Shown: positions 1 through 11,298 of the stretch, one piece after another
Layout of the letters: each line of letters opens with the position of its first letter
Numbering within the stretch: position 1 is the first letter of the stretch
Assembly: GCA_039720395.1 (NCBI GenBank)
Contig: CM077826.1
Span: forward strand, 24,694,430 to 24,758,429
Length of the DNA stretch: 64,000 nt
From: Liquidambar formosana
Taxonomy: Eukaryota; Streptophyta; Magnoliopsida; Saxifragales; Altingiaceae
Direction of reading: 5' to 3'
The notes under the pieces: model-generated
Seen by the model: only the letters and a program-made list of their open reading frames with translations
What the model was told of the DNA's origin: nothing
Database searches by the model: none
Position numbers and translations under genes: made by a program

Positions 1-430
1 CTTTTCATACATTGCATGGTGGCTAGGAGCCTTTTGATGCTCATTTTCAATTTATTTGGTGTCCATTGGGTCCTCCCTTCTTCTACTTTTGATCTCCTCT
101 AAGGTTGGTGGTTAAAAAGTGGCAACAAACAAGCTAAAGTGGTTTGGAGAATGGTCCCTCATGCTACTTTTTGGTGTATTTGGAGGGAAAGGAACCTTAG
201 GACTTTTGAAGGGATTGAAAAGTCGGTACTTGATCTCAAATCCGTTCTTACTAAGATTCTTTTTTGGTGGTATACTAGCTTTGCTAAGATTAGAAATCCT
301 TCTTTTGTACACTTCTTAGATTCCCTAAAGATATAAAGGGGTCTGTCTTTTGTGCCTTTTTTTTTTTTTTTTTTGCTTTGTTCTTGTATATGTCTCATCA
401 ATAAAATAAAAAATAACAATAAAATAAGCA
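1..430 (+). mobile_element. LINE 3' end: C-terminus of reverse-transcriptase ORF
   Basis: The first frame from base 1 reads LFIHCMVARS, then IWRERNLRTFEGIEKS, ending at a TAA near 334-336, with one internal TAA near 100. The W-x-I-W-x-E-R-N-x-R-x-F motif is the usual C-terminal end of plant LINE ORF2, after the zinc-binding zf-RVT region. The same text (LFIHCFVARS, IWKERNARTFDGIEKS) occurs on the minus strand near 18.6-18.95 kb, so both come from one LINE family. A T-rich 3' untranslated region and an A-rich stretch follow, to about 430. The element is truncated by the window edge. It probably lies in or upstream of HCF164 intron 1. Confidence 0.8.
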
Positions 431-962
431 CTTTTTTTTTTCTTTTTTTGGTAAATAATTAAATTAATAAAGAAGAACTAACGATGGAATACAACACCAC
501 TTCTATCTTTTACAAGGATATCATTACCAGCATTAGGAAGCTTATCAGTTGTAAACACTCCTAACCTAAGAAGCACAGGCATGAACAGACAACACCGTAA
601 CCTAAGAAGCACAGGCATTAACCATCTGTGAACTAGTTCTGCTTTCTGAACAAATTGAACTGCCAGATTCCACTCTCCTGGTACAACTCTGTTCACAGCA
701 GAGTTTTCAACTTCACAAGATCTAGTACATTTGAATCTTTTACCCTCAATTATTTTATTGACAATAACTTCCTTCTAGCTACTTAGTTATGGCTTGAAGT
801 TGCCCATTCTCTTGATCTAAAGTGGTCCATTGCCTTATTTCTGGATTCTTTAGTGTTATGGCTTTAATTCGCATTTCGTGGCTTGTTCAGTTTTATCTTC
901 TTCCTTAAGTCTTTAGTTCCAGTCAAACTTCTACCTGTCTAATAGTTTTCATCTTGGTGCAG
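431..962. other. Non-coding stretch 5' of the first visible HCF164 exon, with a 40-bp tandem duplication
   Basis: I see no coding exon here. The segment CCTAAGAAGCACAGGCAT occurs twice, near 561 and 601, as an imperfect tandem duplication with a period of about 40 bp. A T-rich run at 432-450 followed by AT-rich sequence could be the poly(A) end of a minus-strand retroelement. I looked for the HCF164 transit-peptide exon in all plus frames and did not find it, so it is probably left of the window. Confidence 0.4.
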
Positions 963-1933
963 GAAAAGTTGCTTGTTGAGCCTTGTTCGTGTGATGATAA
1001 CATCAGCCAAAGTGTTGAACTCAACACCAGCCAAAATTCTGAGTCCTCCACAGATGCTGGATTTCCTGAATTTCCAGACAAAAGTATCAATAAGCGGATA
1101 GCAGTTATTTCCACCCTTGCAGCGGTGGGACTTTTTTTATCAACACGACTAGATTTAGGCATTTCTTTGAAGGACCTATCTGCTGCAGCATTACCCTATG
1201 AAGAGGTTTTTCTCATTTGTTATGCACTCATAATCGCATATAGCTCGTTATTATGTCTGTCCCCAAGTACTTGGTAGACTGTATGGGTGTGGAAGGGTCA
1301 GTGCCAAGTATGGCGCGTGGTTGAGGGGATGGATGAAAGCCAAAATTTTACTCCAATGTATCTTAAGCTTTTAAATACGAAAGGAGTATTAGAACAAAGT
1401 ATCTATTAAATGGCCTTTCTCTTTCCTCCTAGAGGTGTCAAGTTTCCAACGTAAAAGCCTAACCTATTAGATGGGGGTCCCAAACAAGGATATGAAGCCA
1501 TATCGAATTCAATACTTCTTCGATGATGTGAGGTGTGGGACTTCGCAACACTCTCCCTCACAGTGTCGGCCTAACAAGACAAGAATGGGCCTGTCACGTG
1601 GACAAAATAGATGGGCTCACAAACGAATCGGGCCCATGAATGACATGCTCCGAAATCATGTTAAGTTTCCAATCTAAAAGCCTAAGGTGTTAGGTGGAGG
1701 GCCCATACAAGTTTACGAAGACATTTCAAACAAATATTTAGATGATGTGGGATTGTGTGACTTTCCAACAGGTGGAGAAGAAGGTTCTTTCCTTGTTCCA
1801 GAATGGATTTTTAGTCGCATTTAAGTGATGTAGGAATTTAGTAGTCATGCTGTTCTGTTGATGGAATAGGCACAATGCTAGAAGATTGCTAAATCTTGTT
1901 ACTCATTTGAAAATTTACCTATTTAATATATTG

Positions 1934-1981
<48 letters not shown>

Positions 1982-2866
1982 TTTAAATGTTCTTTTCCTT
2001 CTAGGTCTTAGATTTTATATGTTATTGGTCATCTTTGATTGCTTTCCACCATATTAAGGCATGACAAGTGAATCAATTTTCGTCACTTTATTAATGAATC
2101 ATGTATGAGATGTTATTTACTTATATTTTAGATGCTATTTACTTATATGTTTTTTGTCTTGTTGTTATGTAGGCTCTTGCAAATGGAAAGCCCACTGTTG
2201 TGGAGTTCTATGCAGATTGGTGTGAAGTATGTCGGGAATTAGCTCCAGATGTGTACAAAGTTGAGCAGCAGTACAAGTAATAATCTTTGAGTCTTTTACA
2301 CGTTATATGATATTCAGATGTGTATGTTACTAGCTTATTGATTTAGAAAGGTTGCGTTTAGAAAATATGGCTATTAACTATCTCGGTTATTTTTAAAATG
2401 TGAGCTTAGCCTTTTCCAGTTTTTTTTTTTTTTTTTTTGATGAAATTATTAGCCTTTCAGTTATCTGTTGTCACTTGTCAAAGTTTGCAACCTTCTATTT
2501 TAAAATTGAACTCATGGATGTTTTTCAATGTTGCATAAATCACCTTTTACTTTCTTGCTGCCAATTGCCCATTTTTCATGCAGGGACCGCGTCAATTTCG
2601 TTATGCTGAATGTCGACAACACAAAATGGGAACAAGAGCTTGATGAATTTGGTGTTGAGGGTATTCCACATTTTGCATTCCTGGACAAAGAAGGAAATGA
2701 GGAGGGTAATGTAGTAGGAAGGCTTCCGAGACAGTACTTTCTTGAGAATGTGGATTCCCTCGCCCGTGGGGAAGCATCCATACCTCATGCCCGTGTTGTG
2801 GGACAGTATTCAAGTGCTGAAGCTAGGAAGGTGCACCAAATTGTTGATCCAAGAAGTCATGGTTAG
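963..2866 (+). CDS. HCF164: HCF164, thylakoid thioredoxin-like protein (5' exon missing)
   Basis: Three exons are visible: 963-1205, 2173-2276 and 2584-2866 (TAG 2864-2866), with consistent GT/AG borders and phases 0 and 2. The protein has a hydrophobic anchor ([19 protein letters not shown]), then [14 protein letters not shown], then the thioredoxin-like domain with active site WCEVC (Cys-Glu-Val-Cys), and the family-specific [19 protein letters not shown] and [10 protein letters not shown] segments. In Arabidopsis HCF164 is anchored in the thylakoid membrane with its thioredoxin domain in the lumen. It passes reducing power from CcdA and is needed for cytochrome b6f assembly. About 209 residues are encoded here against about 261 in Arabidopsis. 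The missing part is the chloroplast transit peptide, expected in an upstream exon. The intron at 1206-2172 carries a TRIM element. Identification is by recognition of the conserved sequence. Confidence 0.93.
1436..1770 (-). mobile_element. TRIM retroelement, copy 1 (335 bp)
   Basis: Two direct repeats, 1436-1550 and 1659-1770, both start TGT(T/C)AAGTTTCCAA and end CAACA. They flank an internal region of about 108 bp. Next to the right repeat, 1647-1658 (GCTCCGAAATCA) resembles the reverse complement of the initiator-tRNA-Met primer-binding site, 9 of 12 bases. Just after the left repeat, CTCTCCCTCAC is the reverse complement of a polypurine tract. This is the layout of a terminal-repeat retrotransposon in miniature on the minus strand. 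It has no coding capacity. Flanks AGAGG and GGTGG match at only 3 of 5 bases, so the TSD has decayed. A second copy of identical length is at 58016-58350. It lies inside the HCF164 intron. Confidence 0.75.
1937..1978. repeat. (CT)n microsatellite
   Basis: About 21 uninterrupted CT units in the HCF164 intron, upstream of the exon with the WCEVC active site. Confidence 0.95.
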
Positions 2867-4980
2867 AAACCACCTTTTTCAAAAATGACCCATCAAGTTG
2901 TCACCATAAATACATAATACAAGGTAATCTTTTTTTTTTTTTTTTAATTTTTTTTTATAAGAGTAATGATATTTCTCATGTATGTAATCATGCACAACTT
3001 TCTGGAATTGTGGAAAATGTCATCTTATTATTCAGTCAGAGATGAGGTCTTTGTAGAAAAAAATTTACTTAAAAGTCATTTCATCACTCATGAGCGAGTG
3101 ACATTTTACAGCTTGCTAATGCACTTATATAAATCTGATTAGACTGCACTGCATATATAAGTCACCTGAGCACTTGTTTATTTATTTAGTCTTCTCATAA
3201 GGCAGGCCTTTATTTCATTGAAAGGAGGGGGTGAGGTGGGGGTTAGCCAGCTCTTTGTGGATGAGAAAGTCCCTTTTTTCTTTTTCAATATTTTTTTGTC
3301 CAGAAATTTTTGCTCTCATTCAGTTAATTATCCTTGAACAGGCATCACATGCAGAATCGTATCATGAAAAGTGGAAAATAAAAAAAATAAAGTAAAATTC
3401 TTAGCTGGCTGTCCAATGCTTTGGCTAGTTTTGAGCCAACTGTTTTTCAAAACCATATAGTTTTGTGCTTGTGTATGATCTTGAATTTGGCTGTTCTAGA
3501 CTAGTTTATACACGTCTGGATGATGGCTCCATTGAATTTATTGTGACATAAATTTTTTTGCAGCTCAATGCGCAGGCAGGTTGTGAATTAGGTACCAAAA
3601 TGAATCTAATTTTGGTCATGACCCAACAAGTGTGATTCTAGTTTATTTGTGACTACATTGTCTTTAAGATTGAATCTTGATTATCTTTTACATGCAGGTT
3701 GAATGTTGCATCATGAAATTTGATTGCCCATTTTCGTCCATTCGCCCAAAGCCAGTGGCAACCTTTCCCTGATGATTCAGCTTTCTCTACAGGTTAGAAT
3801 TGTTTCAATGGCAAATTTGTCTTGGAAGAATACTTTGTATTGTGACCTGTAATATTTTGCTAATGAAATCTTTAAAGGCATCCCTCGCTGCCCCCTCAAA
3901 TTAAAATATTGCTAGAAAGAAGTTAAATTAAAAGTGAAAATAGGAAGATTTTCTAATCCCTGATGGTTGATTAAGTTATTTTGACTCCTTTTCCATTAGT
4001 TTGCACCAAGTACTTGCATCATTCTTATAGATTTTGATGGAACGTGCTTCCACGGTTTGATTGATGGAAGTTACTGTTTTACTTAAATAATCATCTCTAA
4101 ATAGGCCTTTTATAAACGATTTTTTGCTAATTTGAAATGGTAGCTACCCTCTTGAGTCTCTAACAGTCCTAATCCATTTTTTCAAGCCAAAACCCATATC
4201 AATTGCTTGACGAAGAAGACAACTGCCTAAAACTTTGTTCAGCCCAAGTCATCCATTTCTCTCCTTGGATTTAATGTTCATTGAAGGCGAAGTCTATTTT
4301 CCTTGGATGTGGGTCCTAAACTGTTTCAACATCAATTTGTTCAATTAAGGCCCTATTGCTGCATGCTGGGGGTGAGATTAGAAGGAGATGGTAGCAATAT
4401 TTGTTTTTGGACTTGTTTGAAGTACAAGATATAGTGTTCATTGTTTTCTATACGGACCTCAAAACGATCTAGTGTTCCACTTTGGCTCTTTGTATATTAA
4501 AACTAAGCAACCAGATCAACAAGCGAAGGAAAGCAGCAGTCCAACAATGACCCCAGCAAAATCAAAACATCCATTTAAGTGCGTCTCTCCTAGCTGAAAC
4601 AGCAAGCCTATGCCCTATGGGTATCTCGCAACACACACCAAGTTGAAAATGTGAATTTTAAGTGGTAATCTTAACAGGAAAAATCATGGGACCTTCTCTA
4701 TGTTTCTTATTAATTTAAGGGGAAAAAAAAAGTGTTTAGACTTGGACGATAACTGAGGTGAATTGAGATTTGGATTCGAAAAGCCAATGTATTCTTTAAA
4801 GACTGATGTTGTGCTTCTTAAACTGGGGTTGCTGCCACATGAGTATGGGCTCCATCTCGTATGAGATAGCCCAACGGTTGGGAGATTCAGTTTAAATTGC
4901 GAAGTGAAGACTAGGGCCTACCATCTTTTACAAACGAAAGCTCGACCCAAAAGGAAGCTTAATCAGTTAAGGGGCCTTTG
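2867..4980. other. Downstream flank of HCF164, no gene seen
   Basis: AT-rich sequence with no credible exon. TTTGCAG and ACATGCAG acceptor-like sites near 3560 and 3696 could belong to a spliced 3' UTR of HCF164, but nothing in the sequence proves it. Confidence 0.4.
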
Positions 4981-5358
4981 TTGACACCCTAAAACTTGTT
5001 TTTTATCTCTTATTTATTTTTTATTTTAAGATTTTATAAAAAATATAGAAGGTTTTTTTGAAAATTAATTGTGAAGTCTATTTGAAAATATCATTTTGAA
5101 CAACTTTGTAGAAGAAATTTTTTTTCAAAATTTATCTTTTAAGTGGACTTTTTGGCCATTTATGAAAAAAAAGACTGCAATTGATCAAAAAATCTATTTA
5201 AACGACCGATTTTGAAAGAACTTTCTTGTACAAAGTTGTTCAAAATAATATTTTCTGATGAAAAACACGTTCGGTTTTTGTAAAAACCTTATAAATTTTT
5301 CATAAAACTTTAAAATGTAAAATAAGTAGAGGATGAAAAGCAAGTCTTGGGGTGTCAA
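4981..5358. mobile_element. Foldback/MITE element, 378 bp, near-complete inverted repeat
   Basis: The left end TTGACACCCTAAAACTTG pairs with the right end CAAGTCTTGGGGTGTCAA. The pairing continues inward through TTTATAAAA / TTTTATAAA and TTGTACAAAGTTGTTCAAAA-type blocks over most of the length, so the single strand would fold into one long hairpin. Body sequences such as AAAATGTAAAATAAGTAGAG are shared with the element at 51498-51911. I could not define a TSD. It is non-coding. Confidence 0.7.
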
Positions 5359-5869
5359 TAGAAGCTCCCATCGGTTAATCCCCTTTAGGTGTCAGTTTTA
5401 AAATTTGCTCTGTCCTTCCTAACAAGAATAAAATGCCTAATGAGTAATGAGGCAGCATAGAATTTTTTTTTTTTTTTTTCATTTGAAAAGAGACTTTCAA
5501 AAAAATTCAAAGAATATATTTTTTGTTTTCACATTTACAAAACCACAGCACGAATTCTTTAAAAAAATTGAAAATTATACTTTACCAACGTGCACTTTGA
5601 AATTTTTTCCATCATTACTTTCCTTCCTATAATGTTTTCGTTATTATTATTTGTTCTTTTTTTGGGGTGTTAGGGTCAAGCAAGCTATGACACTATACCT
5701 GCATTTTTATATAAGAAAAAGGTGTAAAATCACTAGCGAGCAATCTATTTTCTTTGTAATTCTCAAAGACAAAATATTTTCAAACTACAATGGATAAAGC
5801 GTAAAAAGCTGAAATTCAAAAGGGATTCCCTAGAATACAATGAAATAGAAACTTTGTAAAATAAATTTT

Positions 5870-6070
5870 TTTCAAAATCTACCGTTTATGTAAGCTTTTT
5901 AGCAAAACAATGAAATAGAAATTATAAATAACTAAAAAGTCTATTTAAACGATAGGTTTTGAAAAAAAAATTTTTTCAAAGTTATTTAAAATGATATTTT
6001 TTTAATACATAATGTGACAGATTTTCTTAAAACATTTTATATTTTGTATAAAATCTTAAAAACCTAAAAC
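5870..6070. mobile_element. Half-copy related to the foldback at 4981-5358
   Basis: Blocks such as TCTATTTAAACGATAGGTTTTGAAA, AAGTTATTTAAAATGATATTT and a terminal TATAAAATCTTAAAAACCTAAAA resemble the right arm of the 4981-5358 element. No matching left arm is obvious, so this looks like a broken copy just upstream of the ABRE-containing promoter region. Confidence 0.45.
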
Positions 6071-6199
6071 ATGTGTGATGATCAAAATGTGGGCAACAGC
6101 CGGGCCTATTTTGAGGAGACGGAAACATTGGGCCCAGAACGGTCCATGATCAGTCCGAACCTTTACCCCCAGTCCTCCACAACGTGGCAGTATGGAAAG

Positions 6200-6261
6200 A
6201 GAGGAACGTGTCCTTTAGAGGACACGTGTCCAGTGGAAGTATCTAGTTTTCCTGACGTGTC
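6200..6261. promoter_or_regulatory. ABRE/G-box cluster in the promoter of the 6388-9170 gene
   Basis: Three ACGTG-type cores lie within 62 bp, 125-190 bp upstream of the start codon: AACGTGTCC (6205-6213), a perfect 12-bp palindrome GGACACGTGTCC (6220-6231) and TGACGTGTC (6253-6261). The first two form a larger inverted repeat (ACGTGTCCT / AGGACACGT). Multiple ABREs are typical of abscisic-acid, drought or seed-maturation control through bZIP factors. That use here is inference. Confidence 0.55.
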
Positions 6262-6387
6262 TATGCATTTTTTTTTTCCACACTGTAAAAGAAAGAAAGA
6301 TGATAGATTAATAACGGTCACCTTCTTTTCTCATATCAGGCTCAGAGGATACCAACAAGCCAACAACAAAAGGATCGGCAGGACAAT

Positions 6388-9170
6388 ATGGGACAAGGGC
6401 AAGAACTGAAGACTAGAGCTCAACCCCACGTTGAGATTCAGGTCTCTCTTTCTCTCTCCAGAATTTGTATTTACTCTATTGTCTCAAATGGTAAACAACC
6501 AATATAGTGGGGTGAGTTCTCAGTTTGATTTCGTAATTTTACTTAAACCTTACTTGCATTGAATCTAGCTAGCTCCATGCATGTATGTGTAGACGAAGGT
6601 GCATGTATAATTGTGTGTGGACATATATATGTGTGTGTGTTGATTTTCTTGTAATTGATGAAGTTTTTGGACAATTAATTGGTAGAATCTAACCCTATCT
6701 GTGTGTGAATCTTCTTGTAATTTAATTGGTGAAGTTTTTGGACAATTGGCAGAACCTAACCCTCTTCTAACTCTTTAATATGAACAGTAAAAGATTGTAC
6801 GTTATGCATGGAAGTTCTAGAAAGTTTGTGTCAGAGAAATTTTTGTCTGTGTGAAATTTTTTTTTTTTTGTGTTTTTTGGTTTAATTAAATTCTAGAAAG
6901 CCCGAGAGTGAAACTATTTTCTAATTTTCAATTTGTCTGCTGTCACATGGGAATTGGGATTGCTAAATTGTGATATATCTGGCAATGACATGCTTCAGGA
7001 AGGAGGAGAAATATTCTTCTTCTACAGGCCAAAAGTTGACAAAGAAGAAGCCCACAGTGCAGATGACGTGCAACGGTTGTATACTGTTCTACGGCCTGAG
7101 TCGGGAGAGAGATCAGTGGAGGAAAAACAAGCGCCGGACTCTGGAAAGGAAGGCATCAAGAAGGGATCGGATGTGGGCAAAAGCAGTTCGGGCAAGAATG
7201 GAAGTGAAGGTGGACATGGTAGCCAGGTGACATGCACTTTATATCTTATTGGAATGTTACAATGTGCATGCATGCGTAACGCTGGAAACTAGCTAGTACT
7301 ACTCTGTCCTAACTGAGTATTATGGGTAGGTCGTAGCTGTATTGTAATATAAAGAGAATGAAATGTAGAGAGTGGGCAAGCAAAGATAAAGAGGGTGGAG
7401 GGTTGTTTTCAAACTTTTCCTAACCTAGGCCTTACTGTGCTTTTAAATTAAAAAGAGAAAGAAAGAGAAAAAAAGTGATGTGTTCGTTTGAAATTGAGGG
7501 CATGTTTCAGAAATTTATGAGACTAAAACAAAACCACGATCCGTATTAGTAAAGAGTTAAGAATTCACTCTAATGGGACCTCTTTTAATTTAGTTGATTT
7601 ATAGTTAGTGTTTTATAGCCCAATCCATGTTATTTAACGTGCAAGATAAATTTACTTCGTGACTGACTTCAAGAGAGAATAAGAAATCGAACCAAAGTCT
7701 TTTACTTTTTGATGCATAAGTTTCAAGAATTACTTGTCCACCCCTTGACTTTAAACTAAATAAAATAAAATACATTAGTTTACTAAAATATTTTATAAAA
7801 TTTAATTGATATTAATGTTAACAAATCAAAACCATTTGAACTTATAGTAGCTTTAATTAAAAAACTTAAACATTCATCAATAATATTTCTATTAAAAAAA
7901 ATCAAGAAATTTACAACTTTTAGTGTCTATTTATAAAATAATAATAATAAAATTAAAGGAGTAGGGTACGGTGGGGGCACATGCTCTCATAGGCCCCACT
8001 TGAATCCACCACTGATTCTTATGCAAAAAAAGAAAAAGAAAATTGAAAAAGAGAGAAGAAAGAGAGAGAGAAAGAAATTGTACAGAGATTGAACTAATTT
8101 GAGCTTACATTTATTCTATCAATGGAGATGTAGCTGGATATTATTTTGTTTTAAGGTACGTCAGTGTTTCATCCATGGACTAGCTACTGTTATTAATTAT
8201 TTCCAGCATTAAGATTTTAAGTTCTTTTGAGTAATTTATTAATTTTTTTATTGGGTAAAAAAAGAGTTATTTAATTGTTTAAATAGTACGCAATGCTTTT
8301 TTGGATTATCTTCATTCAGCTAAAATTGGTTACTTTTGAGACACAAAATCCCAACAATAAGTATATTTTAGTTATGGCTAATGCAACTTCCCCACTTACA
8401 TAAAATTCTTAACTGTAGAAAGTTAATATTGAGAAGCAACCCCTGTTGCGGTTCATCATTATGGGGCGGAAAAGCCTCCCTGATCCTAGCAAGAAAAGCC
8501 GACCTTACTGGGGATTTGTAGAGATGGTGACCACGAATATTGAAGATGTGAAGACTGCTCTTAAAGGAGGTGAGGGACTTGTTCTAATTAAAAGTCATTA
8601 ATGTTATTGAAACTCACAAAATAATGAATGCAATATGGTGCATGCATCGCAGAGGAGTATGATACTTCAACAAGAGGGCACCGTTTTAAACCTCCGGCGA
8701 GAGCATTGGGAGAAGGTGTATACCGCATACTACGGCATGATCCAGGGAAGGGGAAGAAAATGCACACTCATTTGATCTACAAGCTTGAATTCCCACCTGA
8801 AGGCAAGAACAATGAGCCCCAAGAGTCACTTAACATTAAACCCGAAGGCTCATTCCTAATACAGATAAAAAACCCAGATCAACATGGCACTTCCCAGTTC
8901 AGTGGACTTCAAAACAAGCGCAAAGCTGTCTTTCCTGCCCACCTGCAGGGGAAATTTGGGCACTTAAGGTACTGCCCAGCTGATCCCCCTGACTTTTTGA
9001 ACTATGAAGGGTGCGAGTTCTTGCTCATATCGGCTTCAGATGACATAGAAGAGGAACTGGAGTCGGAGCTTGGGACAGAAGCGGAACCAGATGCGTCCTG
9101 TTCTGATCTATTGAAAACTTTTGGGGAGACTGCATCCACTAGTGCCCTGCTGAAAGGCACTTGGGTTTGA
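6388..9170 (+). CDS. Conserved uncharacterised protein, 316 aa, four exons
   Basis: Exons: 6388-6441, 6999-7226, 8419-8569 and 8653-9170. All borders are GT/AG, phases join cleanly and the total is 951 nt. The start MGQGQELKTRAQ is the first ATG in frame. Conserved-looking blocks are EGGEIFFFYRPKVDKEEAHSAD with DDVQRLYTVLRP (about 19-52), a Ser/Gly/Lys-rich spacer, LLRFIIMGRKSLPDPS with PYWGFVEMVT (about 102-134), TRGHRFKPPARALGEGVYRI, THLIYKLEFP and ADPPDFLNYEGCEFLLI. The C-terminus is acidic (DDIEEELESELGTEAE). No signal peptide or membrane segment is seen. From memory, proteins with the FYRPKV/DDVQR and GEGVYRI/DFLDYEG blocks exist in bacteria as hypothetical proteins; this should be checked by a profile search. 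No reaction can be named. The promoter has an ABRE cluster. Confidence 0.85.
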
Positions 9171-9313
9171 GAAATAATTTATAACTGGTACTTGTGTGGA
9201 CATCCTTTTGATGTATATTTTGTGTATGGTTTAGTAGTAGACTAGTAGTAGACTGGATGCAGTGTTTGCGCTTTTGCATGAAATTTGTGTGTTATAAGCA
9301 AGATGCATGTGGT

Positions 9314-9420
9314 CTTGCCCTACTATGTGTATTTATATAAGAGGGTTTTAATTTTTAGGATTTAATGATATCAGTGGATCCCACAACTTTACCCTCTTAA
9401 ATACATATAGTAGGGCAAAG
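9314..9420. mobile_element. Short hairpin MITE just downstream of the 6388-9170 gene
   Basis: CTTGCCCTACTATGTGTATT at the left is the near-complement of AATACATATAGTAGGGCAAAG at the right, with AAGAGGGT/ACCCTC continuing inward. The arms are about 33 bp around a 40-bp loop. It begins about 145 bp after the stop codon and may lie in the 3' UTR. Confidence 0.55.
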
Positions 9421-9455
9421 TGTAGGGCAAAGTAGCATTACCCTATTAGGTATGT

Positions 9456-9491
<36 letters not shown>

Positions 9492-11298
9492 CATGAAGGT
9501 AACTAGGTAAGAATGCACTTGATGGCAAATTTGGGGGTTTGAAATGGTATTTAGGACACGCCAGTTTTTGCTATAAAATACATACAAAATTGAGAAGAAA
9601 AATGCATAATACAGTGCGGTGCGTATAAGATACATATAAAAATACATATAGAAAAATGTGTGCACGAAGATTCATTAGACCATTATTGTAAAAATAATGA
9701 CCAATACAGGAAACAAAGATGTAAAAAAAAGTGGAGCCTGCCATGAATGGGGTTCGTATGTCAGGGGAAGTGTCCTAGCTAGATGGTCTAATAGGTTGAC
9801 TCAATTGAGAATATTGAGCAATACTGTTTGCGTAGTCCCTAAATATTGTTTTTTTATTATTAATTTATTTTGTTTTTGGTGTAGTTTTTTAAGTTTACTC
9901 CATAACACTGATAGAACGTGATTACTAGTCGTGTTTTTAGTAATTATGTTTTTATATTGGAATCGTGCTGTCACCTGTATGAAAAGTCTATACTCAACAT
10001 AAAAACGTGGTTGCTAGTCATGAAAACCACTAATAATGGCTTGGGCTTTATGATGATGAGGAGGCATATTATGTACGTTGGGTGGGAGACAAGGGTGAGG
10101 TGTAGATGTAGAGATCTATAGTTTCAAATTTTTATTACTAGAGTCGTGAATTTGCACAAGGATAAAAATGTGATATTAAATTTCAATAAAATGTGGGGTA
10201 AAAAACAATTTAGGGGTGCGGATGGTATTATAACTTAGTGGCATTTTCATCACCTAAAATAGACTCTTGCTAATCCTTTGGGGTCATTCAAATATGGTTT
10301 CTTTGGTTCTTAGGGCTTTTGTCTTATCTCGTTCATGTGGATTGTAGAATCTAACATAGCTTAGGGTTTCCCTAAAGGGTAAGGCTTTTCCTCAATTGAA
10401 AGAGTTAATGTATAAATTTCAAGCAAGGTTTATACCATTGGATAGAAAAAGATCCAAACACAAAAATTTATCAAAAAATTGACTTAGCAATTGATTGCAT
10501 GGCTAGTCAAAGTTAATGAAAAATTTTAGTTAATCAAATAGAGCATCAAACTTTATTTGGCTTGTGTGATTAAAAAACATAGTATTTTATCATGAATTAT
10601 TGTATGTAGAACTCTTAAAGAATCCTATGGAGTTTTCAATGGAATAAGCCTTGTTTTAAAATTTATACATTTTAAAAGTGAGGGAGAGTTTAACAAGTCC
10701 TCTCGTGGTAATCTTATCATTGCAAAAAATTCACTCATTATCAAAAAAATAAAAAATAACCGCATTTAAACTTAAATCATTTGAAGAATGAGTGCAAGCA
10801 GTTCACCCAGGCATCGATGAGACACGATAGAGGAGATGGCATCATTGCTAAACCTTCAAACCACTGTGGCTAGCCTAGTGATGAGAAAAGGTAAGATATA
10901 AGGTATGATTAGAATGGGTTTAGGGTTTAAATTTTGCAATTAAAGAAAAACTTATATGTGATTGTGATAAACTAGATGTGTGGTATTATGAACCAAAGAA
11001 AGTAGAGTAAAATAGGAATATTATCATTTTTTAACCTAATATTTTTATTTTTATTTTTTTAATTAGTTTGTAATACCACGTGACCGACGACAGATGACAT
11101 TATATGGAAGAATCACTCCTCCAGTTGTGATTAGGAACAAAAAATAAATAAAAATCCTTTTTTTTTTTAATTTTTTTTGGCGCTAAAATACATAAAAATC
11201 TTTGTTAAACGACCTAAGCGTCCCTATTTTTGGTGGCGCTAAACCTCCTTTGACGTTTGAGGTGTGGAATTCTCAGGGTTTTAAGGGTTTATGGTTTT
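9421..11298. other. Intergenic AT-rich stretch, no gene seen
   Basis: It contains a 31-base poly(T) run near 9459-9489 and otherwise unremarkable AT-rich DNA. The last 120 bp before the mTERF start carry GGCGCTAAA twice (near 11179 and 11233) and are probably core promoter and 5' UTR. Confidence 0.4.

Noticed and set aside
431..962. HCF164 transit-peptide exon
   Set aside because: No plus-strand frame here gives a plausible Ser-rich transit peptide with a donor in the right phase, so I leave the gene 5'-incomplete.
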